The notes under the pieces are model-generated. The model ran no database searches, was not told the DNA's origin, and worked only from the letters and a program-made list of their open reading frames with translations. A DNA stretch of 64,000 nt from Gammaproteobacteria bacterium (GTDB lineage Bacteria > Pseudomonadota > Gammaproteobacteria > Xanthomonadales > Wenzhouxiangellaceae), in assembly GCA_003565625.1 (NCBI GenBank), contig PXBD01000043.1, forward strand, positions 52,505-116,504, read 5' to 3'. Position 1 is the stretch's first letter. Each line of letters opens with the position of its first letter. The position numbers were made by a program, and so were the translations under genes. Below, piece by piece: positions 1-7,484 of this stretch.

Positions 1-129
1 GAACGCGCGGTCCAGCAGTACGACACGGCTCGGCTGCGTTCCATCCTGCTCGACCTGGTCCCCGAGATTGGCCAGGTGCCGCAGCGCAGCGACAAGGTGA
101 TCCCGCTGGCCGGGCGCAGGGCCGGGTAA
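1..129 (+). CDS. C-terminal end of a truncated-by-window protein, possibly a FlaA1/CapD-type sugar dehydratase
   Basis: An open frame runs from base 1 to a TAA at 127-129, giving 42 residues that end in LVPEIG...RRAG. The pattern LRSILLDLVPEIG resembles the tail of nucleotide-sugar dehydratase/epimerases of polysaccharide synthesis (WbpM/CapD type), where a similar leucine-rich stretch followed by VPE is common. The family call rests on this short tail only and is weak. The frame is on the same strand as the esterase that begins 8 bases later, so the two may be co-transcribed. Confidence 0.4.
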   Translation, partial: ERAVQQYDTARLRSILLDLVPEIGQVPQRSDKVIPLAGRRAG

Positions 130-136
130 ACCAAAG

Positions 137-1189
137 ATGGGCGCAGAGGAGCATCGCGCGGCCGGTTTGCGGCCGGCTCTGGCGCCGGAAGCAGGGCGGC
201 TGGAGTGGCTTGAACACGGCTCCGAACTGCTGGCCGACAACCCGCTCGGAGATCCGTCTACGCGCCGCCACCCGGTCTACCTGCCGCCTGGCTACGACGA
301 TTGCGAGCGCCGCTACCCGGTGCTGGTGTCGCTGGCCGCCTACACCAATGCCGGTCCCGGACAAGTGTCCTGGCGCAATCATGGCGAGTCCCTGCCGCAG
401 CGCCTGGACCGGATGATTCATGAGCAGCAGATGGCGCCTGTCGTCGTGCTGTTTCCCGATTGTTACACCAGCCTGGGCGGCAACCAGTACGTCAATTCCG
501 CGGCCATCGGTGCCTACGCCGATTACCTGGTCGATGAGCTCCTGCCGGCCCTGGATCAGGGGTACCGTACTCTGGGCCAGGCCCGGAGCCGAGCGGTGTT
601 CGGTAAATCGTCGGGCGGCTTTGGCGCCCTGCATCTGGCGATGAGTCGCCCCGGGTATTTCGGGGCGGTGGCCTGTCACGCCGGTGACTGCGGTTTTGAC
701 CGGGTCTATGCGCGTGACTTCCCGACCTGCTGCGACGTGCTGGCGCGATACCAGGGCGATCCGGTTGCTTTTGTCCGCGCCTTCTGGCGTCGGCAGCGCC
801 CGACAGGCGCCGAGTTCCATACCCTGATGACCCTGTGTCTGGCGGCCAGCTATTCACCCAGCCCGGGGTTGCCGCTGAACCTGGCGCTGCCGTTCGATCT
901 GCAGACCTGTGCGCTGGATGAGTCGGTCTGGGCGCGCTGGCTGGCCTTCGACCCGGTCCGGCGGGTGGAGCAAAGCGCCGATGCCTTGAAAGCCCTGGCC
1001 GGTTTGTGGATCGACGCCGGCTCGCGCGACCAGTATTTCATCCACTACGGCACGCGCGAATTGCATCAGCGTCTTGCAGATGCCGGTATTGCCCACCACT
1101 GGGAAGAGTTCGAAGGCAGTCATTCGGGCATCGACTGGCGTTACGATCATTCCCTGCCGTGGTTGCTGCAGCGGTTGAAAGTTGACTGA
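137..1189 (+). CDS. Putative esterase of the enterochelin-esterase/esterase D fold
   Basis: A 350-residue alpha/beta-hydrolase of the PF00756-like esterase group. The nucleophile elbow is G-K-S-S-G at residues 156-160, so Ser158 is the likely nucleophile. A conserved IDAGSRDQY stretch near residue 295 probably carries the acid, and H329 in GSHSGIDW is the likely catalytic histidine. There is no signal peptide, so it should be cytoplasmic. The substrate cannot be told: the family includes S-formylglutathione hydrolases, siderophore esterases and acyl esterases. It lies 8 bases after the upstream polysaccharide-type gene. The start at 137 has only a weak ribosome site; no better in-frame start is visible. 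Confidence 0.8.
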   Translation: MGAEEHRAAGLRPALAPEAGRLEWLEHGSELLADNPLGDPSTRRHPVYLPPGYDDCERRYPVLVSLAAYTNAGPGQVSWRNHGESLPQRLDRMIHEQQMAPVVVLFPDCYTSLGGNQYVNSAAIGAYADYLVDELLPALDQGYRTLGQARSRAVFGKSSGGFGALHLAMSRPGYFGAVACHAGDCGFDRVYARDFPTCCDVLARYQGDPVAFVRAFWRRQRPTGAEFHTLMTLCLAASYSPSPGLPLNLALPFDLQTCALDESVWARWLAFDPVRRVEQSADALKALAGLWIDAGSRDQYFIHYGTRELHQRLADAGIAHHWEEFEGSHSGIDWRYDHSLPWLLQRLKVD

Positions 1190-1239
1190 TACGGCGGCAT
1201 CATCTACTTCAAACTGACATTCTGGATACAGGTTTAGCC

Positions 1240-1821
1240 ATGGTCACCATTACTCCCTCCGCGCGCGATTACTTTTCCTCCCTGCTCGAACAGCAGCCAG
1301 AGGGCACGAACCTGCGCATTTGCATTCACCGGCCCGGCTCGCCCACCGCCGAGGTGGAACTCGCCTACTGCCCGGCCGGCCAGGAGCACAGTGACGATGA
1401 GCCGTTTGATTGCGGCCAGTTCACCCTGTTCATCGAAATCAACAGCCTGCCCTCGCTGCAGGAAGCGATGATCGATTTCGAGCGCAACGCCATGGGCGGC
1501 GAGTTGACCATTCGCGCTCCCGGCCTGAAAGGCGAACGCCCGGCCGATGATGCACCGCTGAGTGAGCGCGTGAACTGGGTGCTGGAGGCCAGAATCAACC
1601 CCATGGTCGCGTCCCATGGAGGCCAGGTCTCGCTGGTCGAAATCACGCCGCAAAACGATGTCGTGCTGCAGTTCGGCGGCGGCTGTCAGGGCTGCGGGAT
1701 GATCGACGTCACCCTCAAAAACGGGGTCGAGACCACCATGAAACAGGAACTGCCCGAAGTGCGCAGCGTGGTCGACTCAACCGACCACAGCAAGGGCGAA
1801 AACCCGTACTACGCGGCCTGA
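1240..1821 (+). CDS. nfuA: Fe/S biogenesis protein NfuA
   Basis: 193 residues, matching the usual NfuA length. The N-terminal half is a degenerate A-type scaffold domain. The C-terminal Nfu domain has the CxxC in GGGCQGCGMIDVTL, with cysteines at 149 and 152, the same numbering as in E. coli NfuA. These cysteines hold a [4Fe-4S] cluster at a dimer interface and pass it to apo-proteins such as aconitases, and an aconitase-family enzyme (AcnD) is encoded elsewhere in this window. ATG at 1240. The gene has a 50-base leader region and ends in a perfect inverted repeat facing the cytochrome genes. Confidence 0.95.
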   Translation: MVTITPSARDYFSSLLEQQPEGTNLRICIHRPGSPTAEVELAYCPAGQEHSDDEPFDCGQFTLFIEINSLPSLQEAMIDFERNAMGGELTIRAPGLKGERPADDAPLSERVNWVLEARINPMVASHGGQVSLVEITPQNDVVLQFGGGCQGCGMIDVTLKNGVETTMKQELPEVRSVVDSTDHSKGENPYYAA

Positions 1822-1833
1822 GCCCAGGCCGCG
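1812..1833. terminator. Perfect inverted repeat across the nfuA stop codon
   Basis: CGCGGCCTG (1812-1820), loop AGCC, CAGGCCGCG (1825-1833): a 9-bp perfect GC-rich stem. It includes the nfuA stop codon and sits 8 bases from the end of the convergent cytochrome gene. There is no T-run on either side, so it is not a textbook intrinsic terminator. It may act as a bidirectional transcription block or a 3' RNA-stabilising stem. Confidence 0.5.
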
Positions 1834-1840
1834 CTGTGGC

Positions 1841-2164
1841 TTAGGGTTTCAACGGCCCTTCCTGGCGCGAATACCAGGCGGCGAGATCGCGAATGTCGCG
1901 GTCGCTCAAGTCGCGGGCAAAACTGGACATGATGGCGTGGTCGCGGTCGCCGGAACGGTAGTCTTCCAGCGCGCGCACCAGGTAGTTGAAGTGCTGGCCG
2001 GCGATGATTGGATAATCGGCTTCCAGGGCCAGGTTTCCGTCCTCGCCGTGGCAGGATTGACAGACCTGCGAGATTTCCAGCCCGCGCGCCGGGTTGCCGG
2101 CTGAAGCCGGGCTGGCCAGCGCCCAGGCCAGCGCCACGGTCAGCGCGGTGAGCATCAGCTTCAT
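1841..2164 (-). CDS. Small periplasmic c-type cytochrome (class I)
   Basis: 107 residues. A signal peptide covers about residues 1-22 and ends in ASPASA-G. The haem site is C35-Q-S-C38-H39, and a methionine in AIMSSFA is the likely sixth ligand, as in c553/c4-type domains. It should be a soluble periplasmic electron carrier. Its ATG overlaps the TGA of the next upstream gene by four bases (ATGA), so the two cytochromes are translationally coupled and may act as a pair, like the two halves of a cytochrome c4. No oxidase gene is nearby to name the partner. Confidence 0.88.
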   Translation of the reverse strand: MKLMLTALTVALAWALASPASAGNPARGLEISQVCQSCHGEDGNLALEADYPIIAGQHFNYLVRALEDYRSGDRDHAIMSSFARDLSDRDIRDLAAWYSRQEGPLKP

Positions 2165-2493
2165 GATGGATCCTCCCCGTAGCGGGCGAAGTAGGCGGCA
2201 ATGTTGCGGATGTCTTCGTCCGACAGCGTGTTGGCGTGCGCCCGCATGGTTGCGTGACGGCGGCTACCATCGCGATAGGCGTGCAGCGCAGCTTCGATAT
2301 AGCCGGCGGTCTGGCCCTTGATCCGCGGCACGAAATAGGTCGGGTAGACGTTGGTGTGAAACGGGATGCCGTGACAGCCCAGGCAGGTGAAGGCAAGCAC
2401 TCGGCCTTCCTCGGCATCGCCCTGGTCGGCATGAACTGCAGCCGCTGTGAGCAAGCCGGCGGCGATGGCCGCGACAATCGATTTCAATCGCAT
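2161..2493 (-). CDS. Small periplasmic c-type cytochrome, first gene of the pair
   Basis: 110 residues. The signal peptide ends near residue 22 (AAVHA-D). The haem site is C37-L-G-C40-H41, and RHATMRAHA offers a Met ligand. It is homologous in layout to the downstream cytochrome (hairy insertion after CH, then an LSDxDIRNIAAYF helix), so the pair probably arose by duplication or by splitting of a two-haem c4 protein. It is the promoter-proximal gene; a perfect TATAAT lies about 38 bases upstream on the same strand. Confidence 0.88.
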   Translation of the reverse strand: MRLKSIVAAIAAGLLTAAAVHADQGDAEEGRVLAFTCLGCHGIPFHTNVYPTYFVPRIKGQTAGYIEAALHAYRDGSRRHATMRAHANTLSDEDIRNIAAYFARYGEDPS

Positions 2494-2530
2494 ATTGAAC
2501 TACAACGATAGGGAGAACGGTTGAGGCGGT

Positions 2531-2536
2531 ATTATA
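2531..2536 (-). promoter_or_regulatory. Candidate -10 box for the cytochrome pair
   Basis: On the minus strand bases 2536-2531 read TATAAT, a perfect sigma-70 -10. It would start transcription about 30 bases before the ATG at 2493. The -35 region (about 2554-2559) is poor, so an activator may be needed. Such a match is notable in a sequence this GC-rich. Confidence 0.4.
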
Positions 2537-2624
2537 GCCGGGCTGCCTGGGCGAATGAAGAGGAACTCGGCCGGGTGCGTTGCGGAAATCTCGACCCCGA
2601 CCCGAACCCATTTCAGGCCTTTGC

Positions 2625-3788
2625 ATGCACACACTTGACCCCTTCGATCTGTTCGACATCAGCGCCCAGCTGAGTGAAGAAGAGCTGATGATTCGCGCCA
2701 GCGTGGCCCGCTTCGTCGATGAAAAGGCCCTGCCGCTCATGGCGGAATGCTTTGACCAGGGTCGCTTCCCGGCCGAACTGATCCCCGAGATTGCCGATCT
2801 GGGCCTGCTGGGCTCCAGCCTCGAGGGCTACGGCTGCGCCGGTCTCAACGCGGTCAGCTACGGCCTGATCTGTCAGGAACTCGAGCGCGGCGATTCCGGC
2901 TTGCGCAGCTTCGTGTCGGTCCAGTCCTCGCTGTGCATGTACCCGATCCACGCCTTCGGCTCGGACGAGCAAAAGGAGCACTGGCTGCCGGATATGGCCG
3001 CCGGCAAGGTCATTGGCTGCTTCGGCCTGACCGAGCCGCATGGCGGGTCGGACCCGGCCAACATGAAAACCCACGCCCGGCGCGACGGCGATGACTGGAT
3101 CATCAACGGCGCCAAGATGTGGATCACCAACGGCAACCTGGCCCATATCGCCATCGTCTGGGCGCGCACCGACGAGGGCATCCTCGGCTTCATCGTGCCG
3201 ACCGATACCCCCGGCTTCGAGGCGCGCGAAATCCACGCCAAGATGTCGCTCCGCGCCTCGGTCACCTCCGAGCTGTACTTCGACAACGTGCGCGTGCCCG
3301 ACGCCAACCGCCTGCCAGGGGTCAAGGGCCTGAAGGGTCCGCTGTCGTGCCTCAGTCAGGCCCGCTACGGCATCACCTGGGGGCCGATCGGATCTGCGCT
3401 GGCCTGCCTGAAAGAAGCCATCGATTACACCGCCGACCGCGAACTGTTCGGCCGCGCGCTGGCCGCCAACCAGGCCGTGCAGATTCGCCTGGCCGACATG
3501 TCCAGGCGCATCACCCAGGCCCAGCTGATGTCGCTGCGCCTCGGGCGGCTCAAGGACGAGGGCAGGGTGCACCCCACCCAGATTTCCATGGCCAAGTGGA
3601 ACAACGTGCGCATGGCCCTGGACATCGCCCGCGACTGCCGCGACCTGCTCGGCGGCTCCGGCATCACCCTGGAATACGTCGCCATCCGCCACATGCTCAA
3701 CCTGGAGTCGGTGATTACCTACGAGGGCACCGAGACCGTGCATCAGCTGGTCGTGGGGCGGGAGTTGACCGGGGTGAATGCGTTTTAA
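2625..3788 (+). CDS. Acyl-CoA dehydrogenase, glutaryl-CoA dehydrogenase-like
   Basis: 387 residues from the ATG at 2625; a longer frame opens at a TTG at 2580 but its extra 15 residues look unlike the family. FAD-binding motifs include CFGLTEPHGGSDP and KMWITNG, and the base is Glu367 in VITYEGTETVH, which matches the TYEGTxxIH of glutaryl-CoA dehydrogenases. QARYGITWG is also typical of that subfamily. The enzyme would oxidise glutaryl-CoA (lysine or tryptophan breakdown) to crotonyl-CoA with release of CO2, passing electrons to ETF. Substrate is inferred from the subfamily. No other glutarate genes are adjacent. Confidence 0.85.
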   Translation: MHTLDPFDLFDISAQLSEEELMIRASVARFVDEKALPLMAECFDQGRFPAELIPEIADLGLLGSSLEGYGCAGLNAVSYGLICQELERGDSGLRSFVSVQSSLCMYPIHAFGSDEQKEHWLPDMAAGKVIGCFGLTEPHGGSDPANMKTHARRDGDDWIINGAKMWITNGNLAHIAIVWARTDEGILGFIVPTDTPGFEAREIHAKMSLRASVTSELYFDNVRVPDANRLPGVKGLKGPLSCLSQARYGITWGPIGSALACLKEAIDYTADRELFGRALAANQAVQIRLADMSRRITQAQLMSLRLGRLKDEGRVHPTQISMAKWNNVRMALDIARDCRDLLGGSGITLEYVAIRHMLNLESVITYEGTETVHQLVVGRELTGVNAF

Positions 3789-3801
3789 GGGTTATTGTTT
3801 T

Positions 3802-3840
3802 CCTGAACCCGGAACCCTGAACCCGGAACCCTGAACCCCG
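3802..3840. repeat. Tandem repeat, 14-base unit, 2.8 copies
   Basis: The unit CCTGAACCCGGAAC occurs at 3802-3815 and exactly again at 3816-3829, followed by a partial copy CCTGAACCCCG at 3830-3840. It sits between the acyl-CoA dehydrogenase and the E1 gene, in the likely leader or promoter of the latter. Nothing suggests it is coding. Confidence 0.85.
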
Positions 3841-3850
3841 CTTTTCGAGT

Positions 3851-3880
3851 ACTCTGCGTCCATCTGCGTTCCTCTGCGGT
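3851..3880. repeat. Imperfect 10-base tandem repeat, 3 copies
   Basis: Three consecutive decamers share the core TCTGCG: 3851-3860, 3861-3870 and 3871-3880. The array begins 11 bases after the 14-base repeat and ends 11 bases before the ATG of the E1 gene, so it occupies the place of the ribosome-binding site and may affect expression. Confidence 0.7.
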
Positions 3881-3891
3881 TCGAGCAAACA

Positions 3892-6102
3892 ATGTCCCAA
3901 TCCGCCGCCCGTCGCCTCAACCGGGCACAAGTCGTCGATGAGGCCTTCCTGGCCCACCTGCAGGCCCTGGACGACGGCGCGGTTCGGCCGCCGGTGCACG
4001 GTAACATTGCCCCGGCCGACCTGGTCGAAGTCTTCGACAGCCAGCTGGCCTCGCGCCAGCTCGACCTCATGGCCCGCGTCAAGCGCGCCGAGAACAAGGT
4101 CTTCTACACCATCGGCTCGTCCGGCCACGAGGGCAATGCGCTGGTCGGGCGCCTGACCCGGCACACCGATCCGGCGTTCCTGCATTACCGCTCCGGCGCC
4201 TTCATGGCCGAGCGCTATCGCAAGCTTGACGGGCTTGATTTCATTCGCGACACCTGCCTGTCGTTTGCCGCCTCACGGCTGGATCCGGCCTCGGGCGGGC
4301 GCCACAAGGTCTGGGGCAGCAAGCCGCTGTGGGTGCTGCCCCAGACATCGACCATTGCCTCGCACCTGCCCAAGGCAGTCGGCACCGCGCTGGCGATTGC
4401 CCGCGCCGGGCGCGATGGCCACGAGCTGCCGGTGCCGGTCGACAGCCTGGTGGTTTGCAGTTTCGGCGACGCCAGCCTCAACCATGCCGCGGCCCAGACG
4501 GCGTTCAATGCCTGCGCCTGGTCGCGCCACCAGAACCTGCCGGTACCGATCCTGTTTGTGTGTGAGGACAACGGCCTGGGCATTTCCGTACCGTCTCCGC
4601 GGGACTGGATTCACGACACCATGGCGCGCCGTCACGGTCTGACCTACCGCTTTGCCGACGGCCTCGATGCTGCCGGTGCCTACGCCGCGGTGGGCGAGGC
4701 GGTGGAAGAGTGCCGCAAGCGGCGCTCGGCGGTGTTTCTGCATCTGCGCACCACCCGGCTGATGGGCCACGCCGGGACGGATTTCGAAATCGAGTATCGG
4801 ACTCCGGAGGAGCTGGCTGCAGCCGAAGCGCTGGACCCGCTGCTGCGCACGGCCGAACAGGTGGTCGCGCGCGCTCTGATGACCCCGGATGCGATTTGTC
4901 AACGCTACGAGCAGCTGCGGCAACGCTGCCTGGAACAGGCCGACCGCGCCGATGCCGAGCCGCGCCTGAGCCATCGGGCCGAAGTAATCGCGCCGCTGGC
5001 GCCGTTGTCGACCGATGCGGTCCTGGCCGAGGCGCGCGCGAACAACCACGGCGGGTCGGCGAATCGGCCCGAGAGCCAGCCGCCGCGCCACCTGGCTATC
5101 CAGATCAACCGCGCCCTGGCCGATCTGCTGGCCAAATACCCGCAAGCGCTGGTTTTCGGCGAAGACGTCGCCCGCAAGGGCGGGGTCTACACGGTGACCA
5201 AGGGGCTGTCGTCGCGCTTCGGACCGGCCCGCGTATTCAATACCCTGCTGGATGAGACGACCATTCTTGGGCTGGCCCAGGGCTATGCCGCCATGGGCTA
5301 CCTGCCGGTCCCCGAAATCCAGTACCTGGCCTATTTCCACAACGCCTGCGACCAGATTCGCGGCGAGGCCTGCTCGCTGCAGTTTTTCTCCAACGGCCAG
5401 TTCCGCAACCCCATGGTCATGCGGATTGCCGGGCTGGGTTACCAGCGCGGCTTCGGTGGCCATTTCCACAACGACAACTCGATTGCCGCGCTGCGCGATA
5501 TTCCCGGCCTGGTGATTGGCTGCCCCTCGCGCGGCGACGATGCGGCCCTGATGCTGCGCACGATGATGGCAATGGCCCAGGTCGACGGCCGGGTCTGTGC
5601 CCTGATCGAACCGATCGCCCTGTACATGACCAAGGATCTCCATGAGCCCGACGACGGCGGCTGGCTGTTTCCGTACCCGCCACCGGACCAGGCCCTGGAG
5701 CCGTTTGCCGCGCGGGTCTACCACGCCGACGCCTCGGATCTGCTGATCATCAGCTATGCCAACGGCATCCCCATGGCGTTGCGTTGCGCGGCCGTCCTCG
5801 AGCAAGCCGGACACCGGGTGCGCGTGCTGGACCTGCGCTGGCTCAAGCCACTGCCCATAGCCGAGGTGGCCGCACACGCCGGAGGCTGTGCGGCCGTGCT
5901 GATCTTCGACGAGGGCCGGCCTGACGGTGGCATTGGCGAGGGCCTGGTAACCGCCATGGTGGAGGCCGGGGTCGCGGATCGTCCGGTCCGGCGCCTTGCC
6001 GCCGCCGATTGTTATATTCCGCTGGCCGATGCAGCCAACCTGGTGCTGGCGTCCGAGGCGGCCATGCTGGCTGCTGCCCGCGACCTGCTCGCGCCTGCCT
6101 GA
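3892..6102 (+). CDS. Fused alpha-beta 2-oxoacid dehydrogenase E1 component
   Basis: 736 residues. Residues about 40-330 form the E1-alpha half with the thiamine-diphosphate region (GDASLNHAAAQ...CEDNGLGIS). Residues about 400-735 form the E1-beta half (VFGEDVARKGGVYTVT...FNTLLDET, then FGGHFHNDNS and a transketolase C-terminal domain). In most bacteria these halves are separate subunits of branched-chain or acetoin/pyruvate dehydrogenases; here they are one chain. It would decarboxylate a 2-oxoacid, probably 2-oxoisovalerate-type, and hand the acyl group to an E2 lipoyl protein. No E2 or E3 gene is in the window, so the partner must lie elsewhere. The leader contains two tandem repeats and no clear Shine-Dalgarno. 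Confidence 0.85.
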   Translation: MSQSAARRLNRAQVVDEAFLAHLQALDDGAVRPPVHGNIAPADLVEVFDSQLASRQLDLMARVKRAENKVFYTIGSSGHEGNALVGRLTRHTDPAFLHYRSGAFMAERYRKLDGLDFIRDTCLSFAASRLDPASGGRHKVWGSKPLWVLPQTSTIASHLPKAVGTALAIARAGRDGHELPVPVDSLVVCSFGDASLNHAAAQTAFNACAWSRHQNLPVPILFVCEDNGLGISVPSPRDWIHDTMARRHGLTYRFADGLDAAGAYAAVGEAVEECRKRRSAVFLHLRTTRLMGHAGTDFEIEYRTPEELAAAEALDPLLRTAEQVVARALMTPDAICQRYEQLRQRCLEQADRADAEPRLSHRAEVIAPLAPLSTDAVLAEARANNHGGSANRPESQPPRHLAIQINRALADLLAKYPQALVFGEDVARKGGVYTVTKGLSSRFGPARVFNTLLDETTILGLAQGYAAMGYLPVPEIQYLAYFHNACDQIRGEACSLQFFSNGQFRNPMVMRIAGLGYQRGFGGHFHNDNSIAALRDIPGLVIGCPSRGDDAALMLRTMMAMAQVDGRVCALIEPIALYMTKDLHEPDDGGWLFPYPPPDQALEPFAARVYHADASDLLIISYANGIPMALRCAAVLEQAGHRVRVLDLRWLKPLPIAEVAAHAGGCAAVLIFDEGRPDGGIGEGLVTAMVEAGVADRPVRRLAAADCYIPLADAANLVLASEAAMLAAARDLLAPA

Positions 6103-6110
6103 GCCCCGAT

Positions 6111-7073
6111 ATGGTTGAGCTTGCGCTGCAAAATCTGATCTCGCCGATCGTCCTGAGCTTCGTGCTCGGACTGGTCGCGGCCGGGCTTCGCTCCGACTTG
6201 AGCATTCCCGAGGCCGTGGCCAAGGGTCTGTCGATCTACCTGCTGTTTGCCATTGGCTACAAGGGCGGGGTCGAAGTGGCTGCTGCCGGGGCTGATCCGC
6301 GCCTGGGCCTGGCGCTGGTTGCCGGCGTGGCCTTGTCGGCGCTGATTCCGCTGCTGGCCTACGGCTTGTTGCGCAGCATGACTCGGCTCGACCGGGTCGA
6401 TGCCGCCGCGGTGGCCGGACACTACGGCTCGATTTCCATTGTCACCTTTGTTGCAGCCACATCGCTGCTGCGCTCGGCCGGCATCGACTACGAAGGCTGG
6501 CTGGTGGCCGTGGCGGCGGCGATGGAGGCTCCGGCCATACTCACCGCCCTGTGGCTGGCCCGGGGGCGGGCGGGACCGGGTGAGGGCCTGCCGTGGCGGG
6601 AGATTGCCCTGAACGGCTCGATCGTTCTTCTCCTCGGCGCTTTCCTGATCGGCTGGGCCACCGGGCCGGCCGGGATGGCCGAGGTTGAGGGGTTCCTGGT
6701 CGCGCCGTTCAAGGGCGTGCTGTGTTTGTTCCTGCTCGACATGGGCCTGGTCGCCGGTCGCAACCTGTTGCGCAGCCGTGGTGTGCTCAGCGTCGGGCTG
6801 GTGCTGTTTGCCGTGCTGATGCCGCTGCTTGGCGCCGTCCTGGGCCTGGTCACGGGCTGGCTGCTCGGCCTGTCGGAAGGCGGGGTCGCGCTGTTGGCCA
6901 CCCTGGCGGCCTCGGCGTCCTACATTGCCGTTCCGGCGGCGATGCGCGTGGCCTTGCCCGAGGCCAACCCGGCGGTCTACCTGACCCTGGCCCTCGGGAT
7001 CACGTTTCCGTTCAACCTGGCCATCGGCGTTTCGCTGTACCTGACCGCAGCCCAGTGGCTGCCTGGAGGCTGA
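6111..7073 (+). CDS. SbtA-type sodium-dependent bicarbonate transporter
   Basis: 320 residues from the ATG at 6111; an upstream in-frame extension to 6009 lies inside the E1 gene and is rejected. About ten hydrophobic segments occur in two repeats. ISPIVLSFVLGLVAAGLRSDL at the start, YKGGVE near residue 50 and AGHYGSIS near residue 103 are typical of the SbtA/DUF897 family. In cyanobacteria SbtA takes up bicarbonate with sodium at high affinity; in other bacteria the same is presumed. The gene follows E1 by 8 bases and precedes its PII-like partner by one base, with GGAGG at 7065-7069 serving the latter. Confidence 0.85.
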   Translation: MVELALQNLISPIVLSFVLGLVAAGLRSDLSIPEAVAKGLSIYLLFAIGYKGGVEVAAAGADPRLGLALVAGVALSALIPLLAYGLLRSMTRLDRVDAAAVAGHYGSISIVTFVAATSLLRSAGIDYEGWLVAVAAAMEAPAILTALWLARGRAGPGEGLPWREIALNGSIVLLLGAFLIGWATGPAGMAEVEGFLVAPFKGVLCLFLLDMGLVAGRNLLRSRGVLSVGLVLFAVLMPLLGAVLGLVTGWLLGLSEGGVALLATLAASASYIAVPAAMRVALPEANPAVYLTLALGITFPFNLAIGVSLYLTAAQWLPGG

Positions 7074-7074
7074 C

Positions 7075-7386
7075 ATGCAGACTCATCCGGCCAGCCGGAT
7101 TGAAATCATCATCGAGACCCCGGCCCTGCGCGCGCTGTCGCGCCAGCTGGATCGCGCCGGGGTCACCGGCTACACGGTCTTGCCGGTCCTCGGCGGCCAG
7201 GGTCGAACCGGGCCGTGGACGCAGGAGGGCGAAATCAGCGCGGCCGGGGGCATGGTCGCAGTTCTTGCCGTGGTCGCGCCCGAGCGCGCAGAGCAAGTGC
7301 TCGAATCGGTGTTCGAGGTCGTCAGCCGCCAGATCGGCCTGGTGTCGGTCAGTGAATGCCGGGTGGTGCGGCCGGAACGGGTCTGA
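7075..7386 (+). CDS. PII-like SbtB regulator
   Basis: 103 residues with a PII-like ferredoxin fold: RIEIIIETPALRALSRQLDRAGVTGYTVLPVLGGQG at the N-terminus, a short T-loop region, then MVAVLAVVAPERAEQVLESVFEVV. It starts one base after the SbtA stop, a pairing conserved in SbtA-SbtB operons. SbtB proteins bind adenine nucleotides (cAMP, AMP, ADP, ATP) and bind SbtA to control it. No CxGxxC redox tail, which some cyanobacterial SbtBs carry, is present here. Function is inferred from family and context. Confidence 0.82.
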   Translation: MQTHPASRIEIIIETPALRALSRQLDRAGVTGYTVLPVLGGQGRTGPWTQEGEISAAGGMVAVLAVVAPERAEQVLESVFEVVSRQIGLVSVSECRVVRPERV

Positions 7387-7484
7387 GGGCAGTGACCGGA
7401 TCCAGAGGTTTCTGCTGGGGTGTCCGCGGGAAGCCGAGGATTTCGCCCGGATGCTGCAATCCCCGGTCAGCGAGTGACGCGCTC

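Noticed and set aside
2580..2624. TTG start 15 codons upstream for the acyl-CoA dehydrogenase
   Set aside because: The added residues are Arg/Pro-rich and unlike the family; the ATG at 2625 aligns with the usual N-terminus.
4273..5877. A 534-codon minus-strand open frame inside the E1 gene
   Set aside because: Antisense shadow of a clearly identified enzyme; translation shows no domain.
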